A DNA stretch of 6,875 nt, taken from NCBI GenBank assembly GCA_025937035.1, contig JAICSG010000213.1, forward strand, positions 1 through 6,875. The letters are read 5' to 3'. The notes under the pieces are model-generated. The model saw only the letters and a list, made by a program, of their open reading frames with translations. It made no database searches and was not told the DNA's origin. The position numbers were made by a program, and so were the translations under genes. The DNA comes from Thermoanaerobaculia bacterium. Its GTDB lineage: Bacteria > Acidobacteriota > Thermoanaerobaculia > Multivoradales > UBA5704. Below are positions 1 to 5,213 of the stretch, one piece after another. Within the stretch, counting starts at the first letter, position 1. Each line of letters begins with the position of its first letter.

Positions 1-113
1 CCTCTGGCCTCAGTCTGGCTTGACGGGGGATTTGGGCCGTCGAAAGCGCCTTTGATGAGGCATTCCTCAGATATCATAAGGCTTTCCTCCGGGTGAACGA
101 GGCACGAAGGACA

Positions 114-130
114 GGGAATGGCTCATTCCC
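114..130. repeat. Inverted repeat GGGAATG-gct-CATTCCC
   Basis: A perfect 7-bp stem with a 3-nt loop, made from two oppositely oriented copies of the regional repeat. The fact that the repeat itself forms the stem is what makes it stand out from background GC hairpins. Confidence 0.55.
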
Positions 131-209
131 CGGAGATCAAGGGGCGTTCCCCAGGAATCATACCTCATTTCCTGCAATGCGCATGCCTCGGAGGACCCTT
201 CGGGCTCCA

Positions 210-270
210 TTCCCCGCTCTTCGGACGGCTCGTCGAACGGGGAACGCGGCGCGATGGAGGCTTCGCGCCG
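210..270. repeat. Two adjacent hairpins
   Basis: The first (210-244) pairs TTCCCCG (210-216) with CGGGGAA (238-244) and, inside it, TTCG (220-223) with CGAA (234-237). The second (247-270) is a perfect 8-bp stem, CGGCGCGA (247-254) with TCGCGCCG (263-270), with an 8-nt loop. Neither is followed by a T-run, so they are not ordinary intrinsic terminators. Confidence 0.5.
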
Positions 271-363
271 TTCGTCCGGGAGAGAAAGGGGCGCGGAAGG
301 CGGGGAATGAGGCGCGAAGTGGTCTTGGCGGGTTTCGAGACGCGGGGAAAGCGGCTCGAAGGG

Positions 364-441
364 GCCGCTGAAAGCGGCAAAGTCCCCTCCGGATGGGAGG
401 AGGACGGGGGAATGAGAAGCGCCGGGCGCGCTGCGCGGCGC
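364..441. repeat. Cluster of three short hairpins
   Basis: GCCGC/GCGGC with loop TGAAA (364-378), CCTCC/GGAGG (386-400), and GCGCCG (419-424) with CGGCGC (436-441) enclosing a further CGC/GCG pair. A copy of GGGGAATGAG (407-416) lies between the second and third. High GC makes short stems common, so each alone is weak; the density is the point. Confidence 0.4.
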
Positions 442-478
442 CTCGTCCCCTGGCTCATTGACAATCTAGGGTTCACAC

Positions 479-558
479 AGGGGAGCGGACGGGGAACGCT
501 CCTCTGTTCCCACCTTTTATCGCGGCGGCCACGCTTCGGGTCCCTTGCGGCCGGGACC
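479..558. repeat. Two hairpins upstream of the methyltransferase
   Basis: The first pairs 479-487 (AGGGGAGCG) with 497-505 (CGCTCCTCT) as a 9-bp stem with one G-T pair. Its 3' arm is followed at a distance by CACCTTTTATCG, so it is at best a poor terminator. The second pairs GGTCCC (539-544) with GGGACC (553-558) around an 8-nt loop. They end about 100 nt before the methyltransferase ATG. Confidence 0.4.
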
Positions 559-657
559 GGTGTGCGCCGCCGTCCCGCAATCTCAGAAGGTCCACAGCAC
601 ACGAGGGTAAAGTCCATCGTTTCTTCGCACCAGCAACCGAGCGTGCCAAAATCACCC

Positions 658-1278
658 ATGCCCAAGCCCACGGAACCGGTCGTCCCCTTCTATCTCCTCC
701 CCTACCACGAGGCCCGCCGGCACGGGGCGAAGGGGCTGGACGCTCTGCTCTGGACCAGCAAGGAGGGGCAGCGGATCCGCTTCGACACCATCGCGCGGCT
801 CTGTCCCCTGGAGGGAAAGACGATCGTCGACGCCGGGTGCGGGCGGGCGGATCTGCTCGGACGCCTCCTGGAGCTCGGGATCGTCCCCGCCCACTACACC
901 GGGCTGGAGATGATCCCCGCCACCGCCCGGGCCGCCCGCCGGAGGCGGTACGAGCGGTGCAGGATCGTCCGGGCCGATTTCGTGCGCGAGCCCGAGAAGC
1001 TCAAGGTGGGCGCCGACGTGGTGGTCTTCAGCGGCTCGCTCAATACCCTGACGCGGCCGCAGCTCTATCGCACCCTGCGCGCCGCCTGGGAGGCCGCCGG
1101 CCAGGCCCTGGTGTTCAACTTCCTCTGCTCCCCCTACTGGTGCGGCGAGGACTGGCTCACCTGGCACCGCCGCAAGACCGTGCTCGCCTTCTGCCGGTCG
1201 CTCGGCGGCGAGCCCCGCTTCGACGAGGGCTACCTGCCGGGGGACTGCACGATCGCCATGACCCGGCCGGGCGCCTGA
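658..1278 (+). CDS. Class I SAM-dependent methyltransferase, small
   Basis: A 206-residue protein with a single Rossmann-type methyltransferase domain. The glycine-rich SAM-binding motif I is IVDAGCGRADLL (about 56-67). Glu84 in TGLEM is the expected acidic residue that binds the ribose hydroxyls, and RADF (Asp97) fits the adenine-contacting loop. The strand after motif II reads VVVFSGSLNTL (111-121) and the C-terminal half is typical of the fold. The substrate cannot be told; this resembles loosely annotated 'methyltransferase domain' proteins. I chose ATG 658 because upstream in-frame sequence is Arg-rich and non-conserved in appearance; GTG 643 is the nearest alternative. No Shine-Dalgarno precedes either. 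A weak TTCGCA (624-629)/CAAAAT (647-652) pair with 17-nt spacing would put transcription start at the ATG, so leaderless expression is possible but unproven. It converges with the metalloprotease, only 3 nt between stops, with no terminator between. Confidence 0.87.
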   Translation: MPKPTEPVVPFYLLPYHEARRHGAKGLDALLWTSKEGQRIRFDTIARLCPLEGKTIVDAGCGRADLLGRLLELGIVPAHYTGLEMIPATARAARRRRYERCRIVRADFVREPEKLKVGADVVVFSGSLNTLTRPQLYRTLRAAWEAAGQALVFNFLCSPYWCGEDWLTWHRRKTVLAFCRSLGGEPRFDEGYLPGDCTIAMTRPGA

Positions 1279-1281
1279 CCC

Positions 1282-2985
1282 TCACCGCCTGGTCACCATC
1301 ACCGTGCCGTCCTCGTCGGTCCAGGCGCCGTTGTTGCCCTGATAGGCGTCCTTGGGATCGCGCAGGAAGAAGGCGACGTAGTAGGTGCCGGGCTTGGCCC
1401 CCGGCGGCACGCGGATCGGCCCCACGCTCAGCGTCTGGGTGGCGCCGGAGGGGACGGTCCCCCCGAGGCGGACCCGCTTGGCCAGCACGGCGCCCGTGAA
1501 GCTCAGCCGGCTCGGCGCCAGATAGACCTCCACCGTCGGCCTCACCAGGGGCACGGTGCCGGTGTTCTCGATCTTGATCGGCGCCGTGAGATTGAAGCTG
1601 CTCCCGGCGCGCACCGTGTCCGCCGCCGGCCGGGCGGGGGTGTACTCCGCCTCCTTCCCGAAACGGTCGAGAGAGGTGGTGTAGGAGCTGATGAGGCCGT
1701 CGCGCAGAGGGTGGCCCGGCGGGAAGGCGTCGCGCACGGCGGCGGTATCGTCCGCGAACAGCTCCACCACGTAATAATGCTTGCTCTTGTAATTCATCAC
1801 CGAGTCCCACCAGACCTGCTGGTACTGCCAGGGGTGGAGCAACCCCCAGACGTGGCCGAGCTCATGGAGGGCCACGTCCTTGAATGGATACCCGCCGTCG
1901 CGGCTCATCCCCTCCACGTCGTCGAGGGTCCAGGTCCATTTGGGATTGAAGACGACATCCGCCTCGGTGATCACGCCGTCCACCCGCTTGACGAAGGAGA
2001 TGCCCAGGATTCCGGCCCCGACGTCCCCCCAGCTTCGGCCGAACTGGGACTGCATCTGCGCGTCGGTCGGGAAACCCGCGATATCGGAGACGCCGTTGCC
2101 ATAGGCCCAGGTCGGCGAGGGCGAGGCCGTGACCCGGAAGAGATCGCCGCCATAAACGTTCCAATAGGCCATCTCGTGCTGATCCCAGGGGGAGAACGGA
2201 GAGCCTTCGGGGAGCGGATTGATCACGACCGGCGCCTGAGCCAGCTCGTGATAGACGAATTTTTCCAGCGCCGGCCGTGGGCTCCGGGCGGGAGGATTCC
2301 CTACGATCTCGACGATGGCGGGCGCGCCGTCTCCGGGCGGCAGGGGGACCGCGGCCGCAGGGCCGGCGAGAGGCGGGAGCGATTCCAGGAGCGAGACGGG
2401 CGGGGCCGCGGGGTCCCAGGCCTTGGCCGGCAACCCCGGCGTGGACGGCGGGGCCGGACGCGGCGCCCAGGCCTTGGCGGCCAGCGGCCGGACGGCGGCG
2501 ACGAGATCGGCGAAGCGGACCGGCCGCTCCTGGAGGGTCAACGGCTCCCGGCTCTCCCCCATCGCGGCGAGATGGCCCGGCAGCTCGCGGAACATCCCCT
2601 GCCAGGCCCCGGTGACGGGGGTCAGGCTGGGCTCGTCCAGGCGCCCCAGGAAGAGCAGATAGCGGGAGCCGGGCTCCAGGTGGATGGTGACGCAGGTCTC
2701 GTCGGAGAGACGCCCGAGGGTGCCACCGGGCACGGTGATCGAAAGGTGGTCCGGGGCCTCACCCCGCAGGCGCTCCTCGACGCGCAGGGCGTAGTCCGTG
2801 ACCAGGAGCGTGTGCTGCTCGTTCCACCGGCTCTGCCGGCTCTCGACCACGGCGACCACGATGTGGGGGGAGGCCGCCGCGAGCTCCGGGACGGTCATCC
2901 GCTCGACGTGAGCGATCGCAAGGCAAGGGAAGAAAAGCGCGGCCAGCGCCAGAAGACCGGCGGTCCTGCGAAGCTTCACCATCAC
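1282..2985 (-). CDS. Secreted matrixin-like zinc metalloprotease with CARDB-like tail
   Basis: A 567-residue exported protein. Residues 1-25 form a type I signal peptide (RR, hydrophobic core, AIA then H). Residues about 33-115 look like a beta-rich domain with a VPGG motif, common at the N terminus of secreted bacterial proteins. A Pro/Ala-rich linker spans about 170-225. The catalytic domain (about 240-440) carries the zinc-binding HELGHVWGLLH: His374, Glu375, His378, His384, matching HExxHxxGxxH. It has a Met-turn at SVMNY (Met397) and a DDTAAVRDAF helix like that ending matrixin (M10) domains. Residues about 455-567 resemble CARDB (IENTGTVPLVRPTVEVYL, then GTYYVAFF and NNGAW), probably for adhesion or substrate contact. 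The start is GTG 2985 (5 nt from AAAGGAG) or ATG 2982 (8 nt); both fit. The same-strand fusion gene upstream ends 88 nt away, so co-transcription is possible. Substrate unknown. Confidence 0.92.
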   Translation of the reverse strand: MMVKLRRTAGLLALAALFFPCLAIAHVERMTVPELAAASPHIVVAVVESRQSRWNEQHTLLVTDYALRVEERLRGEAPDHLSITVPGGTLGRLSDETCVTIHLEPGSRYLLFLGRLDEPSLTPVTGAWQGMFRELPGHLAAMGESREPLTLQERPVRFADLVAAVRPLAAKAWAPRPAPPSTPGLPAKAWDPAAPPVSLLESLPPLAGPAAAVPLPPGDGAPAIVEIVGNPPARSPRPALEKFVYHELAQAPVVINPLPEGSPFSPWDQHEMAYWNVYGGDLFRVTASPSPTWAYGNGVSDIAGFPTDAQMQSQFGRSWGDVGAGILGISFVKRVDGVITEADVVFNPKWTWTLDDVEGMSRDGGYPFKDVALHELGHVWGLLHPWQYQQVWWDSVMNYKSKHYYVVELFADDTAAVRDAFPPGHPLRDGLISSYTTSLDRFGKEAEYTPARPAADTVRAGSSFNLTAPIKIENTGTVPLVRPTVEVYLAPSRLSFTGAVLAKRVRLGGTVPSGATQTLSVGPIRVPPGAKPGTYYVAFFLRDPKDAYQGNNGAWTDEDGTVMVTRR

Positions 2986-3008
2986 CAGGGCTCCTTTCCG
3001 AGAGCCCT
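2986..3008 (-). promoter_or_regulatory. Hairpin partly masking the metalloprotease ribosome binding site
   Basis: In the mRNA, AGGGCTC (3008-3002) pairs perfectly with GAGCCCT (2993-2987) around an 8-nt loop. The Shine-Dalgarno AAAGGAG (2997-2991) lies half in the loop and half in the 3' arm, and the start codon follows one base after the stem. Such a structure could lower translation or make it conditional. The pairing is seen; regulation is inferred. Confidence 0.45.
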
Positions 3009-3073
3009 CCTACCCGCGATCTCCCAGGCAAGAACAACAAACGGCAAAACGGCTCTGAAATTCTATACCGAAT

Positions 3074-4009
3074 TCAATCGTCCTCGCACGCCTCCGCGAT
3101 CTTCGCGGTATCCGCGTACTGCTCGAAGCGCACGATGCGGCTCTTCTCCAGCCAGTAGACGTGGGCGAAGGCGGCCTGCATCGACTTGCCGGTCCGCCGG
3201 CAGGTACCGCGATAAGCGCCGAGGGCGACGACCGAATCTCCGGCGTTCAGCCAGCGCCCGACCCCGGCCTCCCAACCGTCCCAATCCTCCGCGAGCCGGA
3301 GGAAGACCTCACTGAGGACGGTCTCCGCGCCGACGTAGCTGCCGCCGTCCGGGAAGCCCTCGTTCTGGATCCACTCGACCTCCGGATGGAGGACGCCCAG
3401 GATGAGGTCCTCGTCCCCATCCTGCAGAGCTTTGTAGAGGCTCTGGACGACCTCCAGGTTGCTCATCACCGTATAGTCGTCGTCCTCATCCCCCTCCGCG
3501 AGCTCGGCGTCGGCGTCCGCCAGCACCAGCCCGCAGCCGCGACATTCGACGGCCCCGGGAGACAGGCGGGCCTTGCAGACGGGGCAGACGCCGGGGGGAG
3601 AGATCTCGGCCAGCCCGGCCGCCTCGTCGCCCAGCCGCTCCCGGACCATCTTCTGGTCGAGCTCGTAGGCACTCCGCGCGTCTCTCTTCGCTACGGAGAT
3701 CTCGTAGAACGGGTGATGGGAAGAGGAGCCCTCGGCCATCTCGATCCGGCTGGGGATGCCGTGGATCGAAAAACGCTTCTGGAGGGCCTCGATCCATTCG
3801 AGATCCCGGTCGCCCCGGATGGCGATCACGTCGGCGTCCGGGGCGAGGGTCTCCCGCGGGGCCTTCTGCCGGCCTCCTCCGGGCGGCACGGTGGCGGCGC
3901 CGCAGTCGATGCAGCGGGTCACATGGGGCTGAAACTCGGCCCCGCAGTTGGAGCAGACCACGTAGTCGTAATTTTGCGCCGGCACCGGACCGTATTTGTC
4001 GAGCTCCAA
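3074..4009 (-). CDS. Zinc ribbon - DUF2007-like - zinc ribbon - SnoaL/NTF2-like fusion
   Basis: A 311-residue cytoplasmic protein. Zinc ribbon 1 has Cys19, 22, 33, 36 (CSNCG, then CIDCG). Residues about 58-120 (ADVIAIRGDRDLEWIEALQ, then YEISVAKRDA) look like DUF2007, a small ferredoxin-like putative signalling domain. Zinc ribbon 2 has Cys142, 145, 156, 159. A very acidic linker (165-178) leads to residues 182-311, a SnoaL/NTF2-like cone-barrel (SNLEVVQSLYKALQDGD, then HPEVEW, FAHVYWLEKSRIVRFEQYAD). I chose TTG 4009 because AAAGGAGG (4022-4015) sits 5 nt upstream. The frame stays open to 4264 but would then overlap the divergent membrane-protein gene and lacks such a site. The SnoaL part begins at an internal Met182 (ATG 3466) that looks like a normal SnoaL N terminus, so this may be a recent fusion or two genes joined by a frameshift. 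Reaction unknown. Confidence 0.85.
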   Translation of the reverse strand: MELDKYGPVPAQNYDYVVCSNCGAEFQPHVTRCIDCGAATVPPGGGRQKAPRETLAPDADVIAIRGDRDLEWIEALQKRFSIHGIPSRIEMAEGSSSHHPFYEISVAKRDARSAYELDQKMVRERLGDEAAGLAEISPPGVCPVCKARLSPGAVECRGCGLVLADADAELAEGDEDDDYTVMSNLEVVQSLYKALQDGDEDLILGVLHPEVEWIQNEGFPDGGSYVGAETVLSEVFLRLAEDWDGWEAGVGRWLNAGDSVVALGAYRGTCRRTGKSMQAAFAHVYWLEKSRIVRFEQYADTAKIAEACEDD

Positions 4010-4043
4010 GAGCGCCTCCTTTCCGACGTGCTGCTGTGTCGTA

Positions 4044-4085
4044 AGTATCTCACCTTTCGTCCGGTTACAATGCGGACGAAAGGAG
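4044..4085. promoter_or_regulatory. Divergent promoter region with 11-bp perfect inverted repeat
   Basis: CCTTTCGTCCG (4053-4063) and CGGACGAAAGG (4073-4083) are perfectly complementary around a 9-nt spacer. The spacer contains TACAAT (4066-4071), a good -10 for the membrane-protein gene, with transcription start near 4078 and Shine-Dalgarno AGGAG at 4081-4085. No good -35 is visible for it. On the other strand TGAGATACT (4052-4044) resembles an extended -10 for the fusion gene. The repeat could be an operator shared by both genes, or, if transcription starts upstream, an RNA hairpin that hides the AGGAG. No regulator is identified. Confidence 0.5.
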
Positions 4086-4091
4086 ACTCCC

Positions 4092-4757
4092 ATGTTCGTA
4101 GGGCACGAGGCGGTAGGGCTGGCCGGCCGTGTGAAGACCCCGTGGATCTCGCTGGGAACCTGGCTCCTGGCCGTGCAGTTTCTCGACCTGCTCTGGCCGA
4201 TCTTCCTGCTGCTGGGCTGGGAGCACGTGCGCATCGCGCCGGGCATCACCAGGCTCAGCCCCATGGACTTCTACGATTATCCGATCTCCCACAGCCTGGT
4301 GGGGGCGCTCGGCTGGTCGGTGGTCTTCGGCATCGGCTACCTGTTCCTGGGCAAATCGGACCGGGCCCTGCGGGGGCGCGGGGCGCTGCTGCTGGGCGCC
4401 GGAGTCTTCAGCCACTGGCTGCTCGATCTCCTGGTGCACCGCCCCGACCTGCCCATCCTCCCCCACGGCCCCTACGTGGGCCTGGGGCTCTGGAATTCGA
4501 CCGCCGAGCTCTGGATCGAGGGCGCTCTTTATGTGGCCGGTATCATGGTCTATACGCGCGCCACCCGGGCCCGCGACGCCATCGGCCGCTGGGGGCTCTG
4601 GGTGCTGCTGGTGCTCCTGGCGGGGATGTGGCTCTCCGGACCCTTCGCTCCTCCGCCGACGGACGTGCGGGCGATCGCCTGGGGGGCCCTCGTGATCGGC
4701 TGGCTCGTCCCGCTCTGGGGGTGGTGGGTGGACCGGCACCGGGAATATAAAGGATAA
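4092..4757 (+). CDS. Polytopic membrane protein with His/Asp motifs, YdjM/DUF457-like
   Basis: A 221-residue integral membrane protein. Hydrophobic segments lie at about 18-42, 66-86, 95-115, 130-154, 166-183 and 193-212. Conspicuous polar residues sit at segment edges: His5, Asp32, DYPISHS (His67), SHWLLDLLVHRPD (His108, Asp112, His116, Asp119). A His-Ser followed by a His-x3-Asp within membrane helices recalls the YdjM/DUF457 family of putative membrane-bound metal-dependent hydrolases. That assignment is by motif only, and a separate uncharacterised family is equally possible. The start is ATG 4092, preceded by AAAGGAG with AGGAG at 4081-4085 and 6-nt spacing; an in-frame ATG at 3996 would run into the divergent gene and has no such site. 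The first base of the gene lies 82 nt from the start of the divergent zinc-ribbon gene. A strong hairpin follows 4 nt after the stop. Confidence 0.85.
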   Translation: MFVGHEAVGLAGRVKTPWISLGTWLLAVQFLDLLWPIFLLLGWEHVRIAPGITRLSPMDFYDYPISHSLVGALGWSVVFGIGYLFLGKSDRALRGRGALLLGAGVFSHWLLDLLVHRPDLPILPHGPYVGLGLWNSTAELWIEGALYVAGIMVYTRATRARDAIGRWGLWVLLVLLAGMWLSGPFAPPPTDVRAIAWGALVIGWLVPLWGWWVDRHREYKG

Positions 4758-4761
4758 GCTG

Positions 4762-4792
4762 GAGACGGCCGGAGCGGCCCTCCGGCCGTCTC
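4762..4792. terminator. 13-bp hairpin between convergent genes, probable bidirectional terminator
   Basis: GAGACGGCCGGAG (4762-4774) pairs perfectly with CTCCGGCCGTCTC (4780-4792) around a 5-nt loop. It sits 4 nt after the membrane-protein stop and 9 nt beyond the stop of the convergent Cys-rich peptide gene. There is no T-run on either side, so it is a strong stem without the canonical tail. Position makes a terminator the best reading. Confidence 0.7.
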
Positions 4793-4801
4793 TGCTCATC
4801 C

Positions 4802-5035
4802 TCAACAGTAGTTGACGCCGTCCGAGCAGCCGCCACCCTGATATTCGGAAGGATCCGGGCACATGCTGGAAAGGTAGCTGCAGCAGTTGGAGAGCGTGTC
4901 GTAACAGGTCGCGAAATAGCGTACGCCGCTACAGTAGAGGGAGCAGCTGATGCCGCTGGCGCGCGCGGTCCTCACCGACCCTCCGTACAGGCTGAGCAGA
5001 ATTGCGATCAAACCGACAATCCGAAAGATTTTCAT
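4802..5035 (-). CDS. Small exported peptide with eight cysteines
   Basis: A 77-residue precursor. Residues 1-26 are a signal peptide (MKIF, hydrophobic 8-17, then ARA before Ser27). The mature part of about 51 residues holds eight Cys at 31, 35, 44, 51, 52, 59, 70 and 77, spaced C-x3-C-x8-C-x6-CC-x6-C-x10-C-x6-C. The last Cys is the final residue. An even number of Cys in an exported peptide suggests up to four disulfides. I chose ATG 5035 because AGGAG (5046-5042) is 6 nt upstream; the in-frame ATG at 5041 abuts the Shine-Dalgarno and is too close to be used. I recognise no family. It could be a toxin-like or structural peptide, an enzyme inhibitor or a redox-active peptide; nothing in the sequence decides. 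No adjacent maturation or export gene is seen. The 5042-5126 stretch upstream has no clear promoter. Confidence 0.8.
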   Translation of the reverse strand: MKIFRIVGLIAILLSLYGGSVRTARASGISCSLYCSGVRYFATCYDTLSNCCSYLSSMCPDPSEYQGGGCSDGVNYC

Positions 5036-5126
5036 CGCCATCTCCTTTCGCTGAGCGGGCCCGAGCCCTGAGTCTCAGTGTAGAGATGCGCTCCACAGAA
5101 ATCTTTCAAAATCTTGCGGTTTGCGA

Positions 5127-5154
5127 AGAGGAGGCCCTACCCCGCCGCCACCGC
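5127..5154. repeat. Left 28-nt direct repeat flanking the two-gene cassette
   Basis: Matches 6178-6205 at 26 of 28 positions (differences at 5136 and 5140). On the minus strand it encodes AVAAG and a TAG stop (5154-5137), the same ending as the protein at 6188-6763. Similarity stops outside the 28 nt, so it is a fragment of that gene's 3' end, not a gene. Confidence 0.75.
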
Positions 5155-5176
5155 GGCCCCGCCTCCAGGAGCGCCA

Positions 5177-5206
5177 TTGACTCAACACCCAAGACAACGA
5201 TATCGT
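5177..5206 (+). promoter_or_regulatory. Promoter of the nucleotidyltransferase gene, leaderless
   Basis: TTGACT (5177-5182, five of six consensus bases) lies 18 nt from TATCGT (5201-5206, four of six). Transcription should start at about 5213, right at ATG 5214. The gene has no Shine-Dalgarno, which fits a leaderless mRNA. Confidence 0.5.
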
Positions 5207-5209
5207 TGT
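5194..5209. promoter_or_regulatory. 16-bp perfect palindrome, likely operator for autoregulation
   Basis: ACAACGATATCGTTGT is its own reverse complement and covers the whole -10 element. A DNA-binding dimer here would block polymerase. The XRE-type protein encoded second in the same unit is the natural candidate, as in many toxin-antitoxin operons. The palindrome is seen; the binder is inferred. Confidence 0.6.
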
Positions 5210-5213
5210 GTCT

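Larger units (their letters stand above)
61..416. repeat. Dispersed GGGGAATGAG repeat, both orientations
   Basis: The 10-mer GGGGAATGAG occurs exactly at 302-311 (+), 407-416 (+) and 122-131 (-). Its core GGAATG/CATTCC occurs six times: 61-66, 115-120, 124-129, 208-213, 304-309 and 409-414. A degenerate version (GGAAATGAG) is at 164-172 (-). The context is partly shared too: 101-120 and 290-309 are both GGC-CG-AAGG-C-GGGAATG-like with small indels. Intervals are irregular, so this is not a tandem or CRISPR array. Function unknown. Confidence 0.6.
1..657. other. Hairpin- and repeat-rich region without a convincing gene
   Basis: Open frames run through this stretch on both strands, but their translations are dominated by Arg, Gly, Pro and Ala, match no family I recognise and overlap each other, as expected when GC-rich DNA has few stops. 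The frame of the downstream methyltransferase stays open back to 118, but those 180 extra residues have no methyltransferase character. Instead the DNA has many short perfect hairpins (114-130, 210-244, 247-270, 364-378, 386-400, 419-441, 479-505, 539-558) and a recurring GGGGAATGAG motif. I see no tRNA, rRNA or CRISPR structure. It could be a structured RNA, a degenerate repeat island or the edge of a larger repetitive element. Confidence 0.6.

Noticed and set aside
93..657. Long open frames on both strands, including an N-terminal extension of the methyltransferase back to 118
   Set aside because: Translations are Arg/Gly/Pro-rich, mutually overlapping and unlike any family; the DNA shows repeats and hairpins instead. 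The methyltransferase fold is complete from 658.
1..657. CRISPR array or tandem repeat from the recurring GGGGAATGAG
   Set aside because: Copies are short, in both orientations and irregularly spaced, with no conserved 25-40 nt repeat unit.
3062..3067. TATAGA as -10 for the metalloprotease on the minus strand
   Set aside because: No -35 at 16-18 nt; co-transcription with the upstream gene is as likely.
1711..3315. 534-codon plus-strand open frame opposite the metalloprotease
   Set aside because: It is antisense to a protein with clear signal peptide, zinc site and Met-turn; its own translation is low-complexity and matches nothing.
3161..4750. 529-codon plus-strand open frame
   Set aside because: It runs opposite the zinc-ribbon fusion gene and then out of frame through the membrane-protein gene; only those two have recognisable domains.
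5077..5109. Promoter for the Cys-rich peptide: TTGAAA (5109-5104) and TACACT (5082-5077) on the minus strand
   Set aside because: The spacing is 21 nt, too long for a normal promoter, and no better pair was found.
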